Shown piece by piece: positions 45,749 to 57,400 of a DNA stretch of 64,000 nt. The position numbers and the translations under genes were made by a program. Location of the stretch: positions 18,694,001-18,758,000 of the forward strand of contig JAYKYS010000004.1 in NCBI GenBank assembly GCA_036924285.1, given 5' to 3'. Source of the DNA: Asterella californica. Lineage: Eukaryota; Streptophyta; Marchantiopsida; Marchantiales; Aytoniaceae. The number at the start of each line of letters is the position of its first letter. Within the stretch, counting starts at the first letter, position 1. A model generated the notes under the pieces. That model saw only the letters and a program-made list of their open reading frames with translations. It did no database searches and was not told the DNA's origin.

Positions 45749-46595
45749 ATTACCTCGTCTTGTATCAGTCTAGCAGCATGGATTTTTTCGAAGTCATTTT
45801 GTCCAAAACTGCATTTTGTTCTTCAAACTTACACATGATCTCCTACAATGGAAACGGAGGATGGCTGCATTCTTACTCTTTGATGATGAAAAGACGTATG
45901 ATCGTCACTCCTGCCATTACTTATGACAACTCTTTCTACAGCTAGGATTTAGAGCTCCGTTTGTACAGTTGGTGGCGAGTCTCACTCAGGGGGCCAGAGC
46001 TCACGTTCAAGTCAATGGCTATATAATAGACATGTTCACAATGCAGTGTGATGTTCCACATAGCTACCCATTGGCTCCCTTGCTGTTTGCTCTTTCTACC
46101 GTACCATTCATACTGCATATTCACAAGGTATCAGTGTTGGAGCACCTTAAGATAATTCAGTTCTCTATTACATTGGCTTACTCTTGGATGATGAGAAGAC
46201 ATATGATCGTCTCTCCTGTCATTACTTATGACAACTCCTTCTACAGCTAGGATTTGGAGCTCCGTTTGTACAGTTGGTGGCAAGTCTCACTCAGGGGGCC
46301 AGAGTTCACGTTCAAGTCAACAGCTATATAATAGACATGTTCACAATCCAGTGCGATGTTCGACAGAGCTGTCCATTGGCTCCTTTGCTATTTGCTCTTT
46401 CTACCTTATCATTCATAATGCATATTCGCAAGACATCAGCGTTGGAACACCTTAAGATAATTCAGTTCTCTACTACATTGGCTTTCGTTGATGATACGTC
46501 ACTATATCTCGAGTTAGACCCCTCCTTTTTCAATTATCTATGTGGATTACAGATTATCTTCGAATCTGCTACATGTGCATGCGTCAATTTACATT
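45749..46595 (+). pseudogene. LINE ORF2, 3' part: RT palm with a 305-bp tandem duplication
   Basis: The first five bases are the right ATTAC duplication. The frame continues as PRLVSVQQHGF, then MAAFLLFDDEKTYDR (motif A, LDFEKAYDR type), LGFRAPFVQLVASLTQGAR, LAPLLFAL (motif B) and, in the second unit only, FVDDTSLYLE (the catalytic FADD-type motif). Bases 45873-46177 and 46178-46482 are a tandem duplication of 305 bp, which is not a multiple of three and shifts the frame. Stops (for example after CHYL) add to the damage. No thumb or C-terminal domain follows. Confidence 0.85.
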
Positions 46596-48030
46596 AGTCC
46601 AGATTACTTCTAGTTGGGAAATAGCGGTCCTCTTTTTCATGGTTACATACTACTCCCTTTAGACTATTAACTATTGACTATTATAGATTCTGAACTGCAA
46701 CCATACTCAAACCTTTTGAGTGACCGATGGAGGGGGATCTCTAGAAAATTGTATTGTAAATTTATATCGAAAATTAAAAGTTTGTGAAAATTGTTCTACA
46801 TTACTAATCCCACGTGTTCAATGCTGGAGTAATAACAAAAATGACAGATATGCATAGAATTTGTAAGAATTGTAACAAGCATGGAGTTCCCTCCTGTTAT
46901 TATTCCAAGTAATAATATAAAAGGATTATAAAATGCTATACTTGCTATATTAAACACATGTACAATACGATTTCGAGAGAAAGTATAAATGAAAGTATAA
47001 ATGAAGAGTTTAATTTCACTTAAAACATTTTATTTTTTATTTTGTTAAGGAAGCTTAAGAATTTGACGGTATGAATAGTAATGTCAGTTCTCATTTCAAT
47101 CTTTTTATCTAGATTCTTTTTCCAAATCGTATTTTCATCGAATGTAGCTTGTGGTTTCCTGTACGTCATGTTTCTACCATCGCTACATGATTCTTATAAG
47201 CTATGGCGACACTACTTTTTGTGCTTATGTTACTATCCACCACATATCTCGTCAAGAGAATCCACCCGTTGTCTCTTCTTTGCACTTCTTTGCTTCACGG
47301 TTTTACTTCTCCGAACCACAGTATGTCTACATCCCTATATTAATTGACAACCTTGCACATCTGAAGTAGCTAAAACTATACAGCTATAATCTTTATCAAG
47401 AACAAGACATGGTCGTCTTAAATGAATAATACCCACAGAATGCCTAGTATTCTAGTGAAACACCCATGTCAAGTATGTTATATTGGAAGAATCACAATAA
47501 AATTTGAGTAGCAAAACTCCAACTTATATACTTGAGAATTAACTCATGCAATAACATGTGAGACCCAAGAGGTATTTTGAAACCATTGTATTTTTAATAT
47601 TATTCATAAAAAATAAAAATAGTTTCAAAATAATATAGTTTGTATATATGTTTATATATGGGTTTATTTAAAACTCATTTAAAAAATAATAATTATTTAT
47701 ACTATTTAATTATTTGTTTAAATTTAGTATAAACAATAAAATATCTTCTTTCTACTTTCACGTATTGATAACATAGTCCTTTAGTGAACCCTCGACATTG
47801 TAGAGCATAGCTCCATAAGTTCATTTCGTCTGCCACATCGGGTTTGCACTGGACTTCTACGAATGTACCGTGTTAGAAAGTGCAGTAGGAAGGTTTTGTA
47901 AATAGTCTTTTTTCGAATGTTTTATTGCTATTGCATTGTATTATTTTATTTGCTATTGCAGTACGCTTTGTTCTAATACAAAAACCTATCGTTCTAACTA
48001 TATGGGTTATGTATTTGAACATTCTTGCTC
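46596..48030. other. AT-rich intergenic stretch without a recognised gene
   Basis: Open frames such as 47081-47347 plus show no known motif. The region between 47580 and 47760 is very AT-rich. Nothing else was recognised. Confidence 0.5.
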
Positions 48031-48038
48031 TTTTTTTT

Positions 48039-48083
48039 ATTAATAAGAGGTAATAATTTCGGGTTTTATTACCTCTTATTAAT
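48039..48083. repeat. Perfect 18-bp hairpin with a third half-copy
   Basis: attaataagaggtaataa (48039-48056) and its exact reverse complement (48066-48083) flank tttcgggtt. A further attaataagaggta follows near 48099-48112, and cccgaaa mirrors the loop. It may be a nested or tandemly inverted remnant of a small element. The stretch from here to 48832 holds no recognised gene. Confidence 0.75.
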
Positions 48084-48840
48084 AATACCCGAAAGTTTTA
48101 TTAATAAGAGGTACATGTAATAGATACATGGAGAGGAGCTGCAAACAGCAACCAACGGAATGGCCAAATGATCTCCATGATGTTCTTAAAGGGAAAAATG
48201 TGACCAATACAAGCAGAAAGAAGCAGCAAGGAGTAACCCGTGAAGCACATATTAACTCCCTAACTAGTGAAGATAGCAGAGTAGGGAATTACCCAATGTG
48301 ATTTGCAACGAGCAAAAAGACAATGCTAACCATGATTATCGGACTATGGATCAAATCCGAGAACATTGCAAGACGAGATCGAGCAGTATCAATGCGAGAG
48401 CTGAGAAGCCGATGAGCTTGTAGCGGGGTACGAGCTGTCGAGTTGCACTGGAGAAGTGCAAGATGATGAAGAGCAAGGAAAGCAAGGACAAGAGAGGAAA
48501 GACGAGTGGTCTTGTGGTCAAAATGCCATTGACAGTGATGAAGCCAAGAAGCATGCTAGAAAGCAGCAAGCGTGAAGAGTGCATCACAATCGAGCACGGA
48601 CGTTATGGAGCTTCAAAGCCAGAGTTGAAATCTGTGTAAACTTTGGCACACTTCCACTAAATAAACTTTTGATCATACACAAAAAGCACCAGAAAGAGGT
48701 GGACTTGACGAGTAAGTTACTTGGTCATGTCCGTGCGTCATTCTTATTGCTTGATTGGGCTTGTACGCACAAGTTGTTACTTGACCAGATCCATGACTGG
48801 CAATCGAGAGTATGCGACGTACATTTCAACTTAGTCATCC

Positions 48841-49217
48841 ACAGAAATTTGCTTGATCATACCCCCAATAGGTTCCTGTGAGCTTGATCATACCCCTCTT
48901 AACGTTTTCTGGCTTGATCACACCCCTGACTGGCTATTGCCTGTCAAACCAGTCACTTTGTGATTTTATTCAGATGTGAGACTGCATATATTAGAAGAAT
49001 GAGAATATGGATCGTCTAACGCGCCCTTAATGTAAAATATTTTGAATCACAGTGATATTTAATCGATGTTGAAAGTACTAAAATGATGAACCAAAAGATA
49101 AGATGACTGGTTCGACTGTCAATAATCCGTCAGGGGTATGATCAAGTAACCAAACGTTAAGAGGGGTATGATCAAGCTCACGTAACGTACTGGGGGTATG
49201 ATCAAGCAAATTTCTGT
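48841..49217. mobile_element. Short inverted-repeat transposon (MITE), 377 bp, 8-bp target duplication
   Basis: Terminal inverted repeats of about 120 bp start ACAGAAATTTGCTTGATCAT at 48841 and end with the complement at 49217. AGTCATCC at 48833-48840 is repeated at 49218-49225. Each arm has three spaced copies of cttgatca(t/c)acccc. It has no coding capacity. An 8-bp duplication is typical of hAT elements. A 9-bp reading (TAGTCATCC), typical of Mutator-like elements, is possible if the outermost base is not counted in the repeat. Confidence 0.88.
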
Positions 49218-49225
49218 AGTCATCC

Positions 49226-50345
49226 AACATGGAATATACGTATCATTAAGACCTTCCGTCCGTTTGACATGGCACATCATGTCTTCGCAGGAGTGAAATG
49301 GACAAGAAGGTTGTCCAACATGACCATTAGCGAGTATCGTTGTCGTGTTCAGCGGAAATAATGTTCAATGCAGCAATGTGGCTAGTTAGTCGAGCAAGAA
49401 CAAGTACAGCACATCGCCAGCTCGTCATATGAAGGAACGAACGAACTGAACTCATAGAAAGAACGACCGAGCTCACTGTCACGGTGCTCAAACAAGACTG
49501 CGATGGATCAACGCCTCCATCTATTGATTCAATACGAAAATACAACAATACTGGGCGGCAATGTGTTCACTATAGTGCTTCCTTACACATTGCAGTTGCG
49601 ACAATCTGCAACGAACTCTTAACTAATACAATCGTTTTATTCTAATTCGAAGTTGATTTATGACAGTGTGGGAAGGTTTGGTCATAAATTAAATTACTTG
49701 CCCTTTGCGATGGAGAGGTGAATAAATAATAAATAATAATATTGTTGGCTTGTTCCTTTTCCTTTTTACTCCCCCGTTTCCCAAACCCATTCTACTCATA
49801 TATGTTAAATAGTTAACCCTTCTAGTTAAGGGTAACTAAAGTTAAGTTGATTCGTCAGCTTACGGACAGCATTTTCTGCGTTTAAAGGGAGCCTTTAACA
49901 GAACGTGCCGGAGTGTGCCGGGAAAACAGAGAGAAGTTCAATGCGATGCGACTTCAGTCCATGCCGTCGCGTCTGCCGACGCTTGCAAGGTTTTGCAGTA
50001 CAGTGTGAAACGTGTTTGTGGTCATACGATTCTTTGCGGGTTTGTTGTCTTGTGGCGGTGCTGTGGTTCATTGCAGCTGCTCGTGTTAGATGGACAGGCC
50101 TGACTTGCCCTGAATTTGCTTAGTTTTTCTTGTCCTCGTCGGGGAGTAGCAAAGTCTCGGGTAGTATTCCAAGTGCTGTGCGGGTCGAATATGCATTGCT
50201 GAGGGATTAAGGATAGTTGGATTTGTACGTCGATTTCCTATATTGCTGTACCTGTTCGGCTGGAGATGGCAAGAAAACCTCGAGCTGTATCCAGGAAGAG
50301 TTCAAGAGTTTGACGAAGGTCGAATTGCGGAGCTACCTTATTCTG
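49226..50345 (+). promoter_or_regulatory. Upstream region and probable 5' UTR of the PDRG1 gene
   Basis: No gene was recognised between the MITE and the PDRG1 start codon. The open frames at 49905-50123 lie where a 5' UTR would be. The frame upstream of 50346 stays open to 50217 but has no ATG. GC content rises from about 49890 onward, as at the start of a transcript. The TATA position was not resolved. Confidence 0.35.
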
Positions 50346-51209
50346 ATGGATGCAGACGTGCAGAAGCTTCAAGCGGGCCTTACAGATGTTGAGCATGTGG
50401 CAGAACAACTTTTGCTTGCACGTCAACAGGTGCTGTGCGTACGTCTAGCTGCCCTCAGTGAGATGAGGGTTCGTTCAAATATGTAGGGATTTGTGCATTG
50501 TAGGTTTCTGTCTTTGGCGTTAGATTTTCGTGTGGGCCCAATGTGTTGATCTTGCGACGACGGTTTGCTATCTACCTTACTGAACAGATGCTCGAGTGCG
50601 ACAAGGCTCGTAATGGAAACAGGGAAGCGCTGACTGCGTTGAGAAAGCAAGCTCGCACGTCGCGGAGTAGCGTGCCCGAGCTGCGAAGACCGCTCATCAG
50701 TGAAATCGGGGATAGTACACCCCCGGAGAAATGTCCAACTTGTGGGGATCATGATGGAACCGCACAGTTGTATGTCATGTGTCGTAGTTCTGACGTTTTC
50801 GTCCGTCTTCCGTTTCATGGCACCCACCGTCTCTTAGAAGAAGGTAATGAACTCAGCAATTCTTGACGGAAAAGGAGAAACTCTAGTAGACACGAATTTA
50901 CAACTGACCCTGTATTATCTGTGAGTGACCAGTTTATGCGCGTGTGATGTAATTGATCGCGATTTTAGGATCTGGGGTTTATAGCATATACTAACCAGTC
51001 ATCAGAAGAGCAAGAAACCTTAATCTGACAGAGGGACATTCTATAATAATGATGTTGCAGAACAAGAGCAGTTAGAGCGCACAATGAAGCGGCTGCAAGG
51101 CACGGTTAAGGAAAAGACAATGGCACTTTCTGACAAAGGAGGTCTTTCCGATATTGTTTCACCTAGTTTACTGAAATCCTTCATAACATTAAAGGATGGC
51201 AACAAGTGA
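50346..51209 (+). CDS. PDRG1: PDRG1-like prefoldin-family protein (p53 and DNA damage-regulated protein 1 homolog), 3 exons
   Basis: PDRG1 is a beta-type prefoldin-like subunit of the R2TP/prefoldin-like co-chaperone complex, which helps assemble RNA polymerases and PIKK kinases. Exons are 50346-50429, 50588-50843 and 51061-51209 (489 nt, 162 aa). Both introns are GT-AG and in phase. Residues 1-28 (MDADVQKLQAGLTDVEHVAE) and the start of exon 2 (MLECDKARNGNREALTALRK) form the first coiled-coil helix. Then come the plant-specific insert with CPTCGDHDG, the beta strands VMCRSSDVFVRLPFHGTHRL, and the second helix EQEQLERTMKRLQGTVKEK ending KSFITLKDGNK. Human PDRG1 lacks the cysteine-bearing insert, which is usual in plant homologs. 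The start at 50346 gives the same N-terminal length as relatives. It is convergent with PHO1. No damage was seen. Confidence 0.92.
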
Positions 51210-54200
51210 AACTCCCGAGGTGTACACAGAAGTTTTGGAGCCCGGAATATATCTGCAGCGTTTGAGTCGCTTACAGCAGAGACTTTTCCCCGTGTCGTAT
51301 GTATCTATGTAGTTTCAGAGAACTTACGGTGTAGAAATAATCGGCAGTGAAAGGTTAGGATGGGTTCTAGGTGTACAGCGCAACAAGTGTACGGTACACA
51401 TAGCCCCGCGGTATTCGTACTCAGGGCTAAATCCGACAAGGACCCGATGCACTGAAGCCCCGGAAGCTCTTGAGCAAATCGATGCTTACTGTGGGAGCTG
51501 GAGTGGAGTACATCATGGAGGTATGTCTCGCGGAGTCTATACGTACTTCTCAACTATATATGTTTTGGTGTACCAGTATATATACGTTTGGTGTATGTTC
51601 GTTCTTGTCATTATCTAGATATCTCGCTCTTCATGCACTTTACTATTCGCTTTACCGCTCTGTATTACATTTCCAAGATGCTCTGTCACTTACATCGTTA
51701 GGCATCGCATACTGTACTTGCCATCTCTTCTGCACTTCCCACCTGTGGGGTACCATCTTGGAAATGGGCTTTCCCTATACATTTCCCCTTGCTCCAACCT
51801 CGGTTATATACATTCGCTACCTTCTTAGACCAAGTTAGCGTACATCTACACCAGTCTTTGTACTTCCATGGGTTCAAAACTATTTTGGGGTACCTAAGTG
51901 TGCGGGGGAAGTTACTGTTTTCTCCGGGAACTGCTTACCCGTGTACCATGATATATATGTTTGGTGCCTCAGAAATTATGGATTCGCAGCATAACATGTC
52001 ACGAAGTTTATGTGGATTCATTCTTCGCCCATACTATCTTTTCAGCTAGCTTCATTTTCCATTTTCCTGAACATAGTTTTAACCCTCAGTATTTCTGATA
52101 TGTATCGAGGATCATGTACACGCTGTGCACAGAATAATAGTCGACTGCGGTCCGGTCAGGCTTCTGATAAATACGTTCGCTAAGAGTTGTAAGCATCTCT
52201 TCTTGTACGAGTCACCTGTATTTTCTTCCGTACAAGGGTTTCAGGTCCGGGAATTGCACTTTTGCTACACATTCCCGACGTCCGGATCCGCGGACATGTA
52301 TTATTTGTGGCGTGAACCCTTTCGAAATTCACGATTCTGGGCTGAAGGTTGTTTCTATAATTCTTGAGCTATGAAGATGGGTGTTTTACCCGGGTACCAT
52401 TATGTACTTCTTGAGCGATCATGACTCTCGGACTTTTTTTTGCTCGGTGATGATGGTTTTTCTCACTTCCCGCGATTACCGTGGCATCTTGTGCACACTT
52501 TTTGTTGTGGTTATGGTTACATTTAGTTCGCACAGTTTGTTTTGGCTTTTATTCAGTTGTTTCTCCGTATCGTTTTGCTTCAACTGTTACTATCTTTTCA
52601 GCGCAGGTTAAATTCTTGCTTGCTGAATATTTGAGCCTCAAATTCGGTATCCAATATGTTATGGTAGGAGGATTACGTAGAAGCTGGTAATAGCATAGTA
52701 TTGGGAAACTACCCTTTCAGGGTCGTTGAATGAAGTGTGTGTTTATCCTACTCTTAGATTAGTCAGCATCTCGTCTTAAACATGTTATCTGTATTCTTTT
52801 CCATGCCAGAGGTATTGATCCGGAGTTGTGCTCTTTCCTCCATATTTGCAGCACCTGAATCCTTGGCATACTGTTTTCTCTAGAAGAGTAGTGCAAATTC
52901 GTTCCACTGTCTACTTGCGATGTACCCTGTTAGGTTTTAAATTTGCTGTCGACATCAAGTGTAGGTCGTTATTTCTTCTCTAACCACAACACGAATATAT
53001 AGACCCCTTGAACGCCAAAAGTAACTTCTTACTGTACATATTTCTTTGTGATAGACCCGGGGTTACATCTACATGCAGGCAGAAAGTTCTTGATGCCATC
53101 GCATTCCGACTCCGTGATAGTGTGCCTACGTCTTCAAACTGAGAGCTTATGTGACCATTAGAATGTCATCGCGAGACCAAACTGGGTTTACACCAAAGAC
53201 TCAGACACGGATAGTCAAACACGTTTAACCTTCGTTGTTCTACTCTGTTCCTTCGTCCCGGTCCTTTCAGTCTATTCTCTCGTTCTCTCGCAAGTGCGTG
53301 TCTGCTATACCGAGGTCCTTATTTAATGTTCAGGCAAATATTTTGCTCTTGCCTTTGAAGAATTTCGTTCAGCTATTTAGATCTCATGTGAGTCGGCTGT
53401 ACTCACATAATGCACTGTTGCTTTTGTATGTTTTGCAATTCGCCATCGAAGTTCGAATATAGCCTAACATAGTCACTATAATAGCTTAGATTCTTGCTGA
53501 ATGTACGATTTGTGTCAGACCTTAGAAATTCTGGATTCGCAATACGTTATGTCAGGAGGATTATCTACACGCTGACCATAGAGCAGTAAGGTATTGGATT
53601 ACTGTTTCGATATTCGCTTAGATAAGTCGGCATCTCATCTTATGTAAGTTACTATATTGCTTCGTACAGATTCCCACGTCCCCGGGGACCGCTACGTTAC
53701 ATTTTGGCCAAATATCACATTTTCATCCCTCTTCAGTTGCGTTATACTACTCCGGGTTTTAAACTCAGGGGTTACTAGAGTATACTTGGTTAGTTTTCTG
53801 TGCCACGCTGCTAACCACGGACTAGTATATATAGACCGCTTGAGCGGAGTGTTAAAACCGCGTTTCCCGAACTCCATACTTTTTGTAACACCTGTTGGAC
53901 GCTTGTTGACGGAAACGGTTGAGCATTTGGTATCATGCACTTGCTTACGTCGCTGTATCTCCAGGGTGCTGGTGATTTGTTTTGGTCATCATATCCAATG
54001 TAGTCTGCGAAGAAGTGTTCGATGACGCGGTTTGAGACTAGGATATAAACGGCTTAACAGCGGCAGCAGCAAGGTTCCGTTCACTATGCGGAAGACCTGG
54101 TATGAAGAATTTGTAGCAGAACACTGTTCATGATGTTGTTAGTTACAGCCCCGACAAGCTACTACGAGGGTATCAAGCGGAAAAAACACCCGTCCTCAAC

Positions 54201-54428
54201 TTCTTTCACAATAGGACATAATCCAGGCGGACCGATCAGACGGTTGCTATTTTCATTTGCAGACAGGTACTGTATCGGGAGCAGAAGAAGCCTGGAGAAC
54301 TTGTTCGTTCTGAAATTTTCGATCAGCTTTGGTTATGCGACTTGTACCAGCTCTCCACGTATAATTACAAAGCGCGTGTTAAAGAATTGAACTCCGGCAG
54401 TATGCCCCTATCTACCTGCATTTAAGTC
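51210..54428. other. Intergenic stretch between PDRG1 and PHO1 with diverged internal repeats
   Basis: No ORF resembles a known protein. A diverged direct repeat is visible at about 52648-52800 and 53533-53660: ttatg(t/g)..aggaggatta(c/t), then gctg.(t/c)(a/c)ata, then ttag.ta(a)gtc.gcatctc(g/a)tctta. A related fragment (gattcgcagcataacatgtca) is at 51980. This suggests old tandem duplication. The UTR ends of the two flanking genes lie somewhere at the margins. Confidence 0.45.
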
Positions 54429-57400
54429 TTATGATCTAGACTGGTGTAAGCTAAGGTCCTGGAAGGGCAGTGGCATCTGTTTCAGAACCTTCAAGTCGCC
54501 AAAATTTTGCAGGTGCTGGTATTCTAACCTGCAGAGCAGCGGCGAGAACGAAACAGTTTAGGAACAAACCCCAAGAGGAGTAGCAGCGAGACACTGGAAT
54601 TGACTTTGCTCTAGATAGATATGACAGCTATGTGTTTCAAGCATAGATGGCCTACTCGCAAGAAGTCTGAGTTGAAGGATGTATATTTTAAACCCTAAAC
54701 TGACCTGTAGAAGTTCCAGTGTCCTCGGCGAATTACTTCCAAAGCAGCAAGCACTAGATCTACTGTGTCGCGGTCGAGGCCTGAGGTTTCTTCCGGGACA
54801 AGTGCAAACAGCCAGGCCATTCTCAGAATGATGTTAGCCACCTGCCACAGGTTTGAAACTGTTTGTCAAATGTATGGATATCAGTTCAGCCCGCGTAGCT
54901 GTACACCTCCCAAGCGGGTTATCCATCATGGGAGAAAAACCTTAAAGGTATGCTAGCTGTTGTAGGAGGTAGATTTCTCTCTTATCTATTTAGTAAATGT
55001 CAACTCCTTGCAAGATCTTGAACATGTCACACAGTCATCAACTGCAAACGATGGAAGTATCGCATGAACGTCCCAGAGTTGCAATCAAGGTGGCAAGCTG
55101 GTGGTGCCGTGTCGAACCTTACCATAGAAAAGTAGTATACACGTTTATGTTGAAGGAGTAGATGATCTCGCAACCATAGATTCACAGACTTGGTCTGCAG
55201 AAGACCCCAGTCTCGGATGGTGTCCCAGTACACACCAAATACAGAGGATACAAGGGAGCACGCAACGTAAAGAATAAGCCAGCCGCCTGTTCCATGGTGG
55301 ACGTAGGCCACCTTCACAGCAGCAGCGATCAGTGCAGATATGTACTTGCCACCGTTGAGCGCTTGCTGGATATCCCCTTCGTCTGTCCACCTTCTTGCAC
55401 ACTACGACGTTTGCAATGCCTTTCCATGTGAGTGATGTTGTCAATGAGTGTTGGATCCGGAAAAAATGGTCTCGTTGATTATTTCCTTGGTTTTCTAAGC
55501 TTGGAGGCAGAGGAATTAAGCGAAGTTGAGCTTGAAGCATAGGACCCTCTACCTGCATGAGTCGCCACCAGGAGGGTAGCACAGCAACTATATACTGGAA
55601 GAGTAGAAATGTCGGGCAGTCTGCAGTGCAGGCAGCCTCGTCTTCAAATTCGAAGTATCCTCCGAAGTAGTAACAGGTAAAAAACTGGATGTTTCTCAGC
55701 GCTGTCACCTGCATTGGAACTGAATCTTTCTCAACTCATGCTCAAACTAAGTGATACGATATCTCTTGTCATTGTCATGAAGTACATTCGCATCGATGAG
55801 AAATACGATGTTCAAGTCAGACGATGTCGATTGCTTCTGGTTGTACCTGGCTGGTTAGCTGATCGGCTAGGAAGATATCCGGCAGCACCACCTGCGTAGA
55901 CGAGTCAAACCACAACTTGGTGACCAGATAATTGTCTCAATGGCGATGCCCCAAATTTATATCTCAAACGATGGAGTTTGCCGGTGTCCATCTCTGAGCT
56001 GTGAGAGATTTTTCGCCATGCATGGTCTGCTTTGTATCTCATTACTAACTTCCATACTGGCAGCGGAATGCTGGACTAAACGAGAGTCCCCTGAATGACT
56101 GATGAGAAACGTACCTTAGAGAAAGGGGAGCTGATGATGCGGATCATGCAGCGAAGGAAAACGACCCTTGTTGTCCGGTACCAATAGTCAAAGGGGAGGA
56201 AAAGAATAAAAAGGATTACCTGCGAAAATCCTTCCCTTTCTCTATGTTAGCAAAGCATTGGATCCGCAGTGTACAACTCTCAGTCGAAGCAACAAACTCA
56301 TAAGAGTCATCTTCTGCTGATCACATGATACTGAGAACTACTAGGGTAGTAACAGGCAGCAGCTTGACCAGACATCTGAAGAACTCACCGTAAGAATGAA
56401 CAGAGGAGCCAGGTGAGCATATGGTAGAGCTGGGTACAACTTCACAACGATGAGAGCCAACATCCACAAGGAGGTGAGTCCAGTGCTCAAAAGCAGCACC
56501 TGCTGATACTGTAGCTCTGTGCCTGGCGCCCACTCAAATATGAGAGCATAGTTGACGCGAGCTCCACGCCAAAGATATACATTCCAAGCATACATGTACA
56601 AATGTAGGAGAACCAACCCCACAGTACTGTCCAAGCAGTCAAAAACATTGGCTTATCGACCATGTCTCAATCACGGAATATGAACTTAATTCTGTATGAA
56701 ATGCTCTAACAAGCAACGAAGAAAGAAAGAACCAGCAAAGGATTGCAAGACAAGTGAGTAACTACTGCTAAACAAACAATTCAAGCTTTCTTCCGTCATC
56801 ACATATAGTTAGAACTGGATATCTATGACTGAAGTTGAATATCAGTCACCTGGAAACAGAAACGACAGCTTTCGTGTGTTCTTTCTTAGCTGGGACGTGG
56901 GAGTCCCATCTGGATGGAACTATCAATCTCAACAGAAGCACACTGAGGAAGGCGGCTGAACATCCCGTAAATATGCCTGGCATAAGAAACTCAGTTAGTG
57001 GTCGATCAACTCGAAGATCGAATTGTAGTCTCTAGACAAAGGGAAAAATAAGTTCTACTCAAATATGTGACAGGGATCAACTTACCTTGAAAGTATGAGA
57101 GGGCTCTGTCAGAAGTATCTTGCAGAGGTCTTAAGTATATCATAGTTTCACGATGACTTTTCTTCACCAGATGGAGAGCAAAGATGTCTTCTACTCTGTC
57201 CATTAACTTCACCACCTGCAGGTCGTTGTTAACAAATTAACAGTGGCTCGACAAAAATTTCACTCATGGAGTAACTAATCATTATTTGCATTTGCTGCTG
57301 GTTAGGAAAATTATGGAAGTAAATATTACCATGGACTTAAACTCAAACTTAGACAAAATTTTCTCGGGATCAAAGGAACCAATAATAATAATCATAATCT

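Noticed and set aside
50217..50345. Upstream extension of PDRG1 by 43 codons
   Set aside because: The frame has no ATG there, and the 28-residue segment from 50346 matches the N-terminal length of PDRG1 relatives.
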